A DNA stretch of 9,614 nucleotides from UBA1724 sp963632245 (GCA_963632245.1 CAVGTF010000090.1:1-9614), one strand, 5' to 3'; shown: positions 1-7,067, counted from the first letter of the stretch. Numbers and translations are program-made. The notes: generated by a model not told the origin, from the letters alone.

Positions 1-22
1 GCCGCAGTTCGGCCAAAAAGCC

Positions 23-73
23 GGTACCGTGCCGCCGTTAGGCGGAAGAAATTAGGCAGGGGTACGGGGGCGG
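23..73 (+). repeat. Dispersed hairpin repeat with G-rich tail, copy A
   Basis: The element starts with GGTACCG, has a short GC inverted repeat (GCCGCC, then GGCGG), then GGCGGAAGAAATTAGGC, and ends in a G-rich tail GGGGTACGGGGGCGG. Two further copies with the same order of parts and the same orientation lie at 9415-9471 and 9514-9569. No gene overlaps it. I infer an intergenic REP-like element; there is no sign of a transposase. Confidence 0.75.
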
Positions 74-146
74 CAGCCCCAGTCCTTTGGGTCCCCTGCT
101 AGGAAGAAACGCTCCGGTGCAAGGATCATTTACGAAGGCGGTATCC

Positions 147-169
147 GTACCGCCGCATCAGCGGCGGAA
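147..169 (+). repeat. Hairpin-only partial copy of the repeat
   Basis: GTACCGCCGC, a four-base loop ATCA, then GCGGCGGAA form a perfect 7-bp stem (150-156 with 161-167). The flanks GTAC and GAA match the hairpin part of the full element at 9514-9540, but the G-rich tail is absent and is replaced by TTCCCGCGG. I read this as a partial or decayed copy. Confidence 0.55.
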
Positions 170-190
170 TTCCCGCGGAGCGTCCTTATG

Positions 191-225
191 AACTATCTGC
201 TAGCCACTATCCTGCTAAGTACTAA
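191..225 (+). repeat. Degenerate heptad repeat (CTA every 7-8 bases), left copy
   Basis: The triplet CTA occurs at 193, 200, 207, 215 and 222, giving spacings of 7, 7, 8 and 7. The 35 bases match the reverse complement of 9340-9374 at 30 positions, with the same spacing pattern. Its right edge runs into the T tract (on the minus strand) of the terminator at 224-277. Function is unknown; it resembles the short tandem heptamers seen between genes in some bacteria. Confidence 0.6.
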
Positions 226-277
226 AAAGGGCCCGGTGGGAAGGGCGGATTTCGCGGTTCCGCGCTTCTCCGGGCCC
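224..277 (-). terminator. Rho-independent terminator of the minus-strand operon
   Basis: Read on the minus strand, GGGCCCGG (277-270) pairs with CCGGGCCC (236-229) in an 8-bp all-GC stem, followed at once by TTTTT (228-224). The 33-base loop holds a smaller hairpin CGCG-loop-CGCG (253-264). Stem strength and the immediate T run fit an intrinsic terminator. Its position just past the possible small gene at 306-401 suggests that the minus-strand transcript extends this far. Confidence 0.75.
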
Positions 278-305
278 GTGGGTGGGGAGTGGAGTCACTG
301 GCGTT

Positions 306-401
306 TTAGAGTGCGCCGGTGATGATGAGTTTCCCCATGGACCACCAGCAGAAAGCGGTGGTCAAGATGATAAAGGCACCCAGCATATTGGTTGTCTCCA
401 T
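306..401 (-). CDS. Possible 31-residue single-span membrane microprotein
   Basis: An ATG at 401-399 opens a 31-codon frame ending in TAA at 308-306. The peptide begins METTNMLGAF, has one hydrophobic span of about 22 residues with a Trp-Trp pair (IILTTAFCWWSMG), and ends in KLIITGAL. Codons such as ATC, ACC, GGC and CTC match the neighbouring genes. A GGAG lies 11 bases upstream of the start. The gene sits about 30 bases before the terminator stem at 224-277, at the far end of the minus-strand unit. The same frame continues upstream to about 725, but that part is Arg/Pro-rich and does not look coding. Size and layout recall small transporter or oxidase subunits, but no partner gene is present and I do not recognise a family. 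Confidence 0.5.
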   Translation of the reverse strand: METTNMLGAFIILTTAFCWWSMGKLIITGAL

Positions 402-619
402 TGGTTTGCGCCGCTCCGCATGCTCGCGGCCGCAGATTGGGCGGCCGACACAGGCATTCGGGCATGACGGAGCGGACGACGCTCGGGGCACTCCTCTCGA
501 ATGGAAGACGGTGGTTGTGGGGCGCGCCACAGGAGAAAAGGCGTGTCCCGGTCGTCTTCCAAACCGTCCAAGTCGTGGCGGTCTTCGGGAGGTCGGGCGT
601 AAAGATATGGAGAGAACCC
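402..619. other. 218-base gap with a nested inverted repeat, no convincing gene
   Basis: No frame here looks coding: the minus-strand frames give Arg/Pro/Ser-rich translations. The visible structure is a 9-bp inverted repeat, TGGAAGACG (502-510) with CGTCTTCCA (553-561), which encloses a second hairpin TGTGG (516-520) with CCACA (527-531) and a six-base loop. It lies between two possible genes of the minus-strand unit, so it could be a processing site, an attenuator or an unannotated RNA. None of these is shown. Confidence 0.4.
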
Positions 620-1096
620 CTAGGGACCGGCTCGAACGGGCAGAGTCCGTTTTGCGAGTCGTTGTTTTACGATGCAGGGTGGGTGTGGGTGTCGCGCGCG
701 TCCCTTTTCGGGATAGGGAGCGCATGCGGCCAAGAGGAGGAGTGCCGCGGAGAATGCGAGGGGATCGCTGCTGCCGGTTTTGGTCCGTGAGCGCTGGAGG
801 GCCCCGCGACCATTTCCGGAAGAATTGCCGTCATCGCGTCCGGTTGCGCGGAGGGTCTGTGGACGGCAGGACTCCACCGTGAGGCAGCACAGCGGTGCGG
901 TGTCCTCGGAGTCCAGGAGCGACTTCCGGATGCCGCCATTGGCATTCCGGGCATTTTCCGGGAAAGAGAGTGGCAGGCAGAGCAACAGCAGGGCCGCCAG
1001 GATCTGCGAGAGATCCCGTGCCACGGGGCGACGCGCCAGGAATCCCTGGAGGGATTCGGCGAATCGCATCTTGCTGTTGTTCTGCCTTTGGGCCAT
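620..1096 (-). CDS. Hypothetical protein with two hydrophobic segments
   Basis: This 158-codon frame starts 20 bases after the ThuA-like gene stops and lies on the same strand, as expected for an operon member. A second possible start is Met10 (1069). Codon use over most of its length (GGC, CTC, CTG, ATC, AAG, GAC, TCC) resembles the recognised genes and supports real coding. A hydrophobic stretch lies at residues 29-46 (QILAALLLLCLPLSF), preceded by a basic region (FLARRPVARD), as in a type II anchor or uncleaved signal. A second hydrophobic stretch at 112-127 contains LLLLAAC, a lipobox-like motif with Cys125, but it sits mid-protein with no start codon before it. The middle holds a Cys cluster (C70, C71, C77), and the tail is basic and poor in typical codons. 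No clear ribosome binding site is seen for either start. I do not recognise a family. A frameshifted pair of small genes is possible. Confidence 0.48.
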   Translation of the reverse strand: MAQRQNNSKMRFAESLQGFLARRPVARDLSQILAALLLLCLPLSFPENARNANGGIRKSLLDSEDTAPLCCLTVESCRPQTLRATGRDDGNSSGNGRGALQRSRTKTGSSDPLAFSAALLLLAACAPYPEKGRARHPHPPCIVKQRLAKRTLPVRAGP

Positions 1097-1116
1097 GGAG
1101 TGCGTGATGCGCGCTT

Positions 1117-1905
1117 TTACGCCTTCTGGTGGAGAGCGCTGGTATCGATATGGAGCAGCGGGTTCTCGGTGGTGATCTTCTCGTGTCCCTCGGGGATATT
1201 CTCGATCCACTCATCGCGGAGGGCGGTGGGGGCTGCCCAGCGGATGGCGTTGCCCAGGATCTTCTGGACATTTGCGTCGTGGTAGATGGGGAAGGTCTCG
1301 TGTCCGGGGGAGAAGTAGAAGATTTTTCCGCTGCCGCGCTGGAAGGTCACGCCGCTGCGGAAGACATTTCCGCCCTCGTACCAGGAGAGGAAGATGATCT
1401 TTCCGTCGTCGGGGATATCGAAGGACTCGCCGTACATCTCGGTGTGGGGGAGGGTGAAGGTCTCGGGGACGTCGAAGGTGATGGGGTGTTTGCGGTCCAC
1501 GCGCCAGATGCGCTCCTTCTCGCCGACCTCGCGCCAGTGGAGAGAACAGCTGGTGCCCATGAGGCGCTTGAAGATCTTCGAGTAGTGTCCGGAGTGCATG
1601 ACGATGAGACCCATGCCGTTGAGCACCCGCGCCTGCAGCTTGTCCACGATCTTGTCGTCCACCAGGTGGTGTCCGGCGTGTCCCCACCACATGAGCACAT
1701 CGGTGGTATCGATGACCTCCTGGGGGAGGCCCTGTTCGGGCATGTCCAGGGAGACCGCGCGGATCTCCAGGTCATCGGCCTGCAGGACGCTCTTCAGGTA
1801 TTCGTGGATGCCGTTGGGGTAGAGAGAGCGGCAGAGGTCTCCCAGGGAGCCCTCCTGCTTCTCGTGAATAAACTCGTTCCAGATGGTAACGCGGATCTTT
1901 GCCAT
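1117..1905 (-). CDS. ThuA-like domain protein (trehalose utilization family)
   Basis: A 262-residue protein of the ThuA-like family (PF06283), which has a class I glutamine amidotransferase-like fold. Visible family features in order are an N-terminal beta strand (MAKIRVTIWNEF), DVLMWWGHAGHH at 69-80, GLIVMHSGHYSKIFKRLMG at 99-117, a central HTEMYGE at 154-160, and GSGKIFYFSPGHETFP at 191-206 followed by NAIRWA at 219-224. There is no signal peptide, so it is probably cytoplasmic. In rhizobia ThuA acts in trehalose catabolism beside the dehydrogenase ThuB. Here no ThuB and no sugar transporter are adjacent, so the substrate is open and the gene symbol is withheld. The only usable start is the ATG at 1905. 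The sequence before it (CTAAATAGTTCCCAAA) has no Shine-Dalgarno sequence. The gene follows the FKBP gene by 41 bases, so co-transcription is likely. Confidence 0.92.
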   Translation of the reverse strand: MAKIRVTIWNEFIHEKQEGSLGDLCRSLYPNGIHEYLKSVLQADDLEIRAVSLDMPEQGLPQEVIDTTDVLMWWGHAGHHLVDDKIVDKLQARVLNGMGLIVMHSGHYSKIFKRLMGTSCSLHWREVGEKERIWRVDRKHPITFDVPETFTLPHTEMYGESFDIPDDGKIIFLSWYEGGNVFRSGVTFQRGSGKIFYFSPGHETFPIYHDANVQKILGNAIRWAAPTALRDEWIENIPEGHEKITTENPLLHIDTSALHQKA

Positions 1906-1946
1906 TTTGGGAACTATTTAGGAGTGTTTGTGTGCTTCTTCGGAGC

Positions 1947-2603
1947 CTACCGGATGTCCAGCAATTCCACATCGAAGATCAGCGTGGCCTGGGGCGGGAT
2001 CACGCCGCCCACGCCGGATTCGCCGTAGCCCAGTTCCGGGGGAATCACCAGGGTGGCCTTGCCGCCAATGCCCAGGGACTGCATGCCCTCGGTCCATCCG
2101 GGAATCACGTGGTCCAGGGAGAACTCGATGGGCTCGCCGCGCTCCACGGAGGAATCGAAGACCGTGCCGTCAATGAGGCGGCCCGTGTAATGCACCTTCA
2201 CCACGTCGTTGGCGCCGGGACGGCGGCGGCCCTGGCCGGGCTCGTGAATCTGGATCTGCAGGCCGGAGGCGGTGGTCACCACGCCCTCCTTCTTGCCATT
2301 CTCCTCGCGGTATGCCTGGCCGGCCTTCAGGTTCTCTTCGGCGGAGGCGCCGTCGTCGTGGCAATCGCCGTGGCAGTCGTGGCAGCTGCCATTGCAGCCG
2401 CCGTGGTTCATCTGGTGGAAGAGCTTGTCCAACAGCGCCATGGACTCCTGCTGGGAGAGCTGCGCCTCCTTGCCGGAGATCATGTCGCGGATGCCCTCGC
2501 ACAGGGCGTCCAGCTGGATTTCCACGGGGAATTGGGAGAGCTGGGCACCCACATTGAGGCCGAGGGCGTAGCAGGTCTTTTCGAGGTCGTTCTGAAGAGT
2601 CAT
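1947..2603 (-). CDS. FKBP-type peptidyl-prolyl cis-trans isomerase (FklB/FKBP22-like)
   Basis: A 218-residue protein that catalyses cis-trans isomerisation of Xaa-Pro bonds during protein folding. The N-terminal part (1-105) is the FKBP_N dimerisation domain, ending in the typical EENGKKEGVVTTASGLQ linker. Residues 130-218 are the FKBP_C catalytic domain. Residues lining the FKBP12 active site are all present: Y139, F149, D150, F161, V166, I167, W170, Y193 and F210. There is no signal peptide, so it is cytoplasmic like E. coli FklB and unlike periplasmic FkpA or Mip. An unusual feature is a Cys/His-rich insert at 63-84, with C70, C74, C77, C81 and H63, H67, H75, H78, H82, in the hinge region where relatives have a plain charged helix. 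It looks like a metal site. The start has a good AAAGGA ribosome site, and the gene leads the minus-strand unit. Confidence 0.96.
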   Translation of the reverse strand: MTLQNDLEKTCYALGLNVGAQLSQFPVEIQLDALCEGIRDMISGKEAQLSQQESMALLDKLFHQMNHGGCNGSCHDCHGDCHDDGASAEENLKAGQAYREENGKKEGVVTTASGLQIQIHEPGQGRRRPGANDVVKVHYTGRLIDGTVFDSSVERGEPIEFSLDHVIPGWTEGMQSLGIGGKATLVIPPELGYGESGVGGVIPPQATLIFDVELLDIR

Positions 2604-2610
2604 GAGGGGG

Positions 2611-2616
2611 TCCTTT
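2611..2616 (-). promoter_or_regulatory. Ribosome binding site of the FKBP gene
   Basis: AAAGGA on the minus strand lies seven bases before the ATG at 2603. It is the clearest Shine-Dalgarno sequence in the window and fixes the start. Confidence 0.7.
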
Positions 2617-2676
2617 TGCTGTTGTTTGAGAGGGGCTGACGGAGAAGAGTTCCCCGCCAGAAAAAGAAGACGCCTT

Positions 2677-2704
2677 ATTATAATCCGAAATAGGCGGTTT
2701 TCAC
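2677..2704 (-). promoter_or_regulatory. Predicted sigma-70 promoter of the minus-strand operon
   Basis: On the minus strand a perfect TATAAT (2682-2677) is preceded, at 16 bases, by GTGAAA (2704-2699), which matches TTGACA at four of six positions. Transcription would start near 2670 and give a leader of roughly 65 bases before the FKBP gene. Five-base arms CGCCT (2671-2675) and AGGCG (2692-2696) flank the -10 and could bind a regulator. Confidence 0.5.
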
Positions 2705-2778
2705 CTCAGGACCCAGGGCGGCACAGGCGCAAAACGGGGGCGCCGCCAAATCCTCAAAAAGAGGACAAAACCGGACAA

Positions 2779-2805
2779 TTGCGACGAATCCGCAGGCTAT
2801 ATTAT
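2779..2805 (+). promoter_or_regulatory. Possible promoter of the pgm-glgP operon
   Basis: TTGCGA (2779-2784) and TATTAT (2800-2805) are spaced by 15 bases, which is shorter than the usual 17. This AT-rich patch is the best candidate in the pgm upstream region. An inverted repeat TCCTC-AAAAA-GAGGA (2751-2765) lies just upstream and could be an operator. Support is weak without expression data. Confidence 0.3.
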
Positions 2806-2922
2806 TGAATTTTCCGAAGAGACCCCTTTGTTGTTGCCGTCGTTTGGGATTTTAACCCAGCGTGGCGGCAGGGCATGTGTGTTTTTGTAGTCCAGGTTCC
2901 GTAACCCCGAGGTATTTCCATC

Positions 2923-4539
2923 ATGCACGAGCTCGCAGGCAAGACAGTTCCGGATTCCATGTATCTCGACATTCCCGACTTGATTTCGCGGTATTACACG
3001 GGCAAGCCGGATCCCTCCGTTCCCGAGCAGCGTGTTGTCTTTGGCACCAGTGGCCATCGTGGCAGCTCCCTGAAATTGAACTACAACGAGGACCACATTC
3101 TGGCGATCACTCAGGCGATTTGCAGCTATCGCGCCACTCAGAAGGTGGATGGCCCCCTCTACATGGGCATGGACACCCATGCGCTCTCCCGCCCCGCCCA
3201 CGCCACGGCTCTGGAGGTCCTAGCGGCCAACGGCGTCACCGTGCTGATTGCGTCCAATGGCGGCTTCACGCCGACCCCCGTGGTCTCCCACGCCATCTTG
3301 GAGCACAACCGCGGTCGGAAGAAGGGCCTGGCGGACGGCATTGTCATCACGCCCTCCCACAATCCCCCCACTGACGGCGGCTTCAAGTATGATCCCACCA
3401 ATGGCGGCGCGGCGGATACCACCGCCACCAAGTGGATTGCGGACGAAGCGAATCGTCTGTTGGAGGGCGGCCTGAAGGAGGTGCGCCGCATGACTCTCTC
3501 CCAGGCGCTTGCCAGCGGTCTGGTGAAGGAGTTCGATTACGTGAGCCAGTATGTGGGCGATCTGGAGAAGATCATCGATTTCGATCCCATCCGCGCCAGC
3601 GGCTTGCGCATTGGCGCGGACGCCCTGGGCGGCGCGGGCCTGGGCTACTGGATCCCCATTGCCGAGCGCTATGGACTGGATCTGACGCTGATCCACGGAC
3701 GCTACGAGCCCGATTTCCGCTTCATGCACATCGACCATGACGGAAAGATCCGCATGGATCCCTCCTCCGCCTATGCCATGGCGGGGCTGGTCTCCCTGAA
3801 GGATCAGTACGACATCGCCTTCGGCAACGACCCCGATTTCGACCGCCACGGCATTGTGACTCCCAGCCACGGCCTCATGAATCCCAACCACTACCTGCCC
3901 GTCGCCATGGACTACCTCTTCCGCACCCGGAAGGCGTGGAGCCCCGCTGCCGCCATTGGCAAGACGGTGGTCACCAGCGGCCTGGTGGACCAGGTGGCCG
4001 CGCGCCTGGGCCGGAAGGTCCTGGAGACCCCCGTGGGCTTCAAGTGGTTCGTCCCCGGACTCTTCGATGGCTCCGTGGGCTTCTGCGGCGAAGAATCCGC
4101 CGGCGCCACCTTCCTGCGGAAGGACGGCAAGACCTGGACCACGGACAAGGACGGCCTGATCATGGGGCTGTTGGCCTGCGAGATCACGGCATCCACCGGA
4201 AAGGATCCCGCGCAGCATCATGACGAGCTGGTGAAAGAGTTCGGCGAGAAGTGGTATTCCCGACAGGATTCTCCCTGCACTGCCGAGCAGAAGGCGCATA
4301 TCGCCTCCTTGGATCCGGCGCACTTGCCTCTGAAGGAAGTGGCCGGCGAGCCGGTGGTCAGCGCCATCTCCAAGGCCTCCGGCAATGGCGCTTCCATTGG
4401 CGGCGTGAAGGTCTCCACTAAGCACGGATGGTTCGCCATGCGACCCTCCGGCACCGAAAATACTTTCAAGATCTACGCGGAGAGCACCCTCTCCAAGAAA
4501 CACCTCCAGCAGCTGCTCGATGCCGCCGCACAGCTCTAG
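2923..4539 (+). CDS. pgm: Alpha-D-glucose phosphate-specific phosphoglucomutase
   Basis: A 538-residue cytoplasmic enzyme that interconverts glucose 1-phosphate and glucose 6-phosphate. It has the four-domain alpha-phosphohexomutase layout and matches E. coli Pgm (546 residues) closely along its length. Key parts are VVFGTSGHRGSS at 38-49, the catalytic serine S145 in ITPSHNPPTDGGFKY, the Mg-binding loop D303-P-D305-F-D307-R with the following HGIVTPSHGLMNPNHYL, the sugar-binding loop GEESAG at 389-394, and the phosphate-binding loop RPSGTEN ending at 513. The C-terminus is a few residues shorter than in E. coli. GAGG ten bases before the ATG supports the start. It is the first gene of the plus-strand unit, 58 bases before glgP, whose glucose 1-phosphate product is its substrate. 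It may also supply glucose 1-phosphate for glycogen or cell-wall sugars in the reverse direction. Confidence 0.97.
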   Translation: MHELAGKTVPDSMYLDIPDLISRYYTGKPDPSVPEQRVVFGTSGHRGSSLKLNYNEDHILAITQAICSYRATQKVDGPLYMGMDTHALSRPAHATALEVLAANGVTVLIASNGGFTPTPVVSHAILEHNRGRKKGLADGIVITPSHNPPTDGGFKYDPTNGGAADTTATKWIADEANRLLEGGLKEVRRMTLSQALASGLVKEFDYVSQYVGDLEKIIDFDPIRASGLRIGADALGGAGLGYWIPIAERYGLDLTLIHGRYEPDFRFMHIDHDGKIRMDPSSAYAMAGLVSLKDQYDIAFGNDPDFDRHGIVTPSHGLMNPNHYLPVAMDYLFRTRKAWSPAAAIGKTVVTSGLVDQVAARLGRKVLETPVGFKWFVPGLFDGSVGFCGEESAGATFLRKDGKTWTTDKDGLIMGLLACEITASTGKDPAQHHDELVKEFGEKWYSRQDSPCTAEQKAHIASLDPAHLPLKEVAGEPVVSAISKASGNGASIGGVKVSTKHGWFAMRPSGTENTFKIYAESTLSKKHLQQLLDAAAQL

Positions 4540-4597
4540 AGCCACGAAAACCTCTTTCCCCTAAAAGACAATCCACCCCCGTCCCTACTCTGTTTCT

Positions 4598-7051
4598 ATG
4601 GATTCCTCCGAAGTCTTCCCCGAAAGCACCACCGAGCATATCAAGAAGGGCCTGGAATGGCACCTCCGTCACACCCTGGCGCGCAGCCCCCAGAAGGAGA
4701 CCGACGTGGACTGGTACAGCGCCTTCTCCGTGGCACTGCGCGACCAGCTCACCGACCGCTGGATGAAGACCGAGGAGGCCTACACCAAGCATAAGGCGCG
4801 CCGCGTCTACTACCTCTCCCTGGAATTCCTCATCGGACGCCTCATGGGCAACAACGCCATGAACATGGGCCTCTATGACAAATGCCGCGAAGCCCTGGAT
4901 GGCGGCCGCGTGACCTGGGAGGACATGCAGGAGATGGAGCGGGATCCCGGATTGGGCAATGGCGGACTGGGACGCCTGGCTGCATGCTTCGTGGACTCCC
5001 TGGCCACTCTGCATCTGCCCTGCATCGGATACGGCCTGCGCTACGACTACGGCCTCTTCCGCCAGCAGATCGTCAATGGCGCACAGGTGGAGGAGCCCGA
5101 TACCTGGAAGAAGGACGGCTATCCCTGGGAATTCAAGCGCCCCTCCTATGCGCACTCCGTCTGCTTCGGCGGCGAGATCCGCCGCATGGAGGTCAACGGA
5201 AAGCTGGTCTGGCGCTGGTTCCCCGCCGAGCGCGTCAATGGCATGCCCTACGATATCCCCATCGTGGGCTTCGGCGGCAAGAATGTGAATAACCTTCGCT
5301 TGTGGTCCGCGGAGGCCGACCAGGAGTTCGATTTCCAGGACTTCAACCAGGGCTCCTACGAGAATGCGGTGAACAGCAAGACCCGCGCGGAGAATCTGAC
5401 CAAGGTCCTCTATCCCAACGACAACGTGGAGCAGGGCAAGGAGCTTCGTCTGCGCCAGCAGTATTTCTTCGTGGCGTGCAGTCTCCACGATATCCTTCGC
5501 CGGCACTTCGCCGAGGGCGGCACCGTCTATACGCTGCCCGAGCGCGCCACCATCCAGCTCAACGACACCCATCCCACTCTCGTCATTCCCGAGCTCATGC
5601 GGCTGCTGGTGGACGAATACGAGGTGCCCTGGGACCAGGCGTGGGAGATCACTCGCTCCTGCGTGAACTACACCAACCACACCATCCTGCCCGAGGCGCT
5701 GGAGAAGTGGTCCGTGCCCCTCTTCCGGAAGCTGCTGCCCCGCCATCTGCAGATCATCTTCGACATCAACAGCATGTTCCTGGAGGAGGTCTCCTCCCGC
5801 TATCCCTCCGATCTGGACAAGCTCCGCAATATGAGCATCATCCAGGAGGGCAATGTCCAGGCCATCCGTATGGCGAATCTGGCCATCATCGGCTCCACCC
5901 ACGTCAACGGCGTGGCGAAGATCCACTCCGATATCCTGAAGAACGTGATCTTCAAGGACTTCGCGGACATGTGGCCCGAGAAGTTCACTAACATGACCAA
6001 CGGCGTGACCCAGCGACGCTGGCTGCTCTTCTGCAACCAGCCGCTGTCGCAGCTGATCACCTCCCGCATTGGCGAGGGGTGGGTCACCGATCTCTTTGAA
6101 CTGAAGAAGCTGGAGCAGTTCGCCGACGACGAGGAGTTCCTGAAGCAACTCATGGCAGTGAAGCTCCAGAACAAGAAGCGCCTGGCCGCCTACATCGAGA
6201 AGACCCTGGATACCACCGTGGATCCCAATAGCCTCTTCGATGTCCAGGTCAAGCGTCTCCACGAATACAAGCGGCAGCTCATGCTGGTGCTCTACATCAT
6301 CATCATCTACCAGCGGATGCTGAAGGATCCGAATATGGATTATCCCAAGCGCACCTTCATCTTCGCGGCAAAGGCGGCGCCTGGATACGTCATGGCGAAG
6401 CAGATCATCCGGTTGATCCACGCGGTGGCGCAGACCATCGAGGAGACCCCGGAGGTCCGGGATCGCCTGAAGGTGGTCTTCCTGCCCGACTACCGCGTCT
6501 CGCTGGCCGAGGTCATCATCCCCGCTGCCGATCTCTCCGAGCAGATCTCCCTGGCGGGCATGGAGGCCTCCGGCACCGGATGCATGAAGCTGATGCTCAA
6601 TGGCGCCCTCACCATCGGCACTCTGGATGGCGCTAATGTGGAGATGGCGGAGGAGGCCGGCGAGGAGAATCTCTTCATCTTCGGCATGACCGCACAGGAG
6701 GTGGCACAGCGCCGCGCCACCTACTCCCCCTGGGATATCTACCACACCGATCCCGAAATCCGCGCCGCCATCGAGGCCATCCGCGACAATAAGTTCTGCC
6801 CCCAGGAACCCTCCCTCTTCCAGTCCATCGTGCAGTCCCTCCTGGACTTCGGCGACCACTATATGCTCCTGGGCGACCTCAAGAGCTACATCGCCGCGCA
6901 GGATCGCGTGAATCAGCTCTACCGCCAGCCCATGGCATGGGCGAAGATGGCGCTGCTGAATATCGCCCGCGGCGGAAAGTTCTCCAGCGACCGCACCATC
7001 CGGGAGTACGCCGAGCAGATCTGGAAAATCTCTCCCGTGATCCCCGAGTAG
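4598..7051 (+). CDS. glgP: Glycogen/starch/alpha-glucan phosphorylase
   Basis: An 817-residue PLP-dependent GT35 enzyme that cleaves terminal alpha-1,4 glucose from glycogen or maltodextrin with phosphate, giving glucose 1-phosphate. The length is that of E. coli GlgP (815). Conserved stretches in order are RVYYLSLEFLIGRLMGNNAM, EMERDPGLGNGGLGRLAACF from residue 112, TIQLNDTHPTLVIPELMR, TNGVTQRRWL at 467-476, VKRLHEYKRQLM, and the PLP site EASGTGCMKLMLNGALTIGT with Lys664. The usual Asn of GTGNMK is Cys662 here; the PROSITE pattern for the site allows any residue at that position. The N-terminal extension that carries the phosphorylated serine in animal enzymes is absent, so allosteric control of that kind is not expected. 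No Shine-Dalgarno sequence precedes the ATG; the leader is pyrimidine-rich (CCCTACTCTGTTTCT). It follows pgm by 58 bases and is followed by the HAD gene after 16 bases. Confidence 0.98.
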   Translation: MDSSEVFPESTTEHIKKGLEWHLRHTLARSPQKETDVDWYSAFSVALRDQLTDRWMKTEEAYTKHKARRVYYLSLEFLIGRLMGNNAMNMGLYDKCREALDGGRVTWEDMQEMERDPGLGNGGLGRLAACFVDSLATLHLPCIGYGLRYDYGLFRQQIVNGAQVEEPDTWKKDGYPWEFKRPSYAHSVCFGGEIRRMEVNGKLVWRWFPAERVNGMPYDIPIVGFGGKNVNNLRLWSAEADQEFDFQDFNQGSYENAVNSKTRAENLTKVLYPNDNVEQGKELRLRQQYFFVACSLHDILRRHFAEGGTVYTLPERATIQLNDTHPTLVIPELMRLLVDEYEVPWDQAWEITRSCVNYTNHTILPEALEKWSVPLFRKLLPRHLQIIFDINSMFLEEVSSRYPSDLDKLRNMSIIQEGNVQAIRMANLAIIGSTHVNGVAKIHSDILKNVIFKDFADMWPEKFTNMTNGVTQRRWLLFCNQPLSQLITSRIGEGWVTDLFELKKLEQFADDEEFLKQLMAVKLQNKKRLAAYIEKTLDTTVDPNSLFDVQVKRLHEYKRQLMLVLYIIIIYQRMLKDPNMDYPKRTFIFAAKAAPGYVMAKQIIRLIHAVAQTIEETPEVRDRLKVVFLPDYRVSLAEVIIPAADLSEQISLAGMEASGTGCMKLMLNGALTIGTLDGANVEMAEEAGEENLFIFGMTAQEVAQRRATYSPWDIYHTDPEIRAAIEAIRDNKFCPQEPSLFQSIVQSLLDFGDHYMLLGDLKSYIAAQDRVNQLYRQPMAWAKMALLNIARGGKFSSDRTIREYAEQIWKISPVIPE

Positions 7052-7067
7052 CGCGACGAGCCGTCCG

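Noticed and set aside
1..225. Ends of a transposon or genomic island carrying the six genes
   Set aside because: The G-tailed repeats are in the same orientation at both ends, vary in sequence, and there is no transposase, integrase or target duplication. The enclosed genes are ordinary metabolism with uniform codon use.
618..700. A tRNA T-arm-like stretch on the minus strand (GCCCGTTCGAGCCGG)
   Set aside because: The stem has a mismatch, no 7-bp acceptor partner or D-arm is found upstream, and no anticodon arm can be folded.
306..725. The full 139-codon version of the small membrane gene
   Set aside because: The upstream 108 codons are Arg/Pro/Ser-rich without host-like codon use; only the last 31 codons look coding and have a sensible start.
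1129..2639. Long plus-strand frames opposite the ThuA-like and FKBP genes (1129-2028 and 1899-2639)
   Set aside because: Their translations are low-complexity Gly/Val/Leu/Ala-rich mirrors of genes with clear family motifs on the minus strand.
3220..4545. A 441-codon open frame antisense to pgm
   Set aside because: Same cause: codon-bias shadow. The sense strand encodes an intact phosphoglucomutase.
4466..6859. A 797-codon open frame antisense to glgP
   Set aside because: It is a mirror of strong third-position GC bias in glgP. The translation is rich in Gly, Ala, His, Val and Leu, has no recognisable domain, and the sense frame is a complete phosphorylase.
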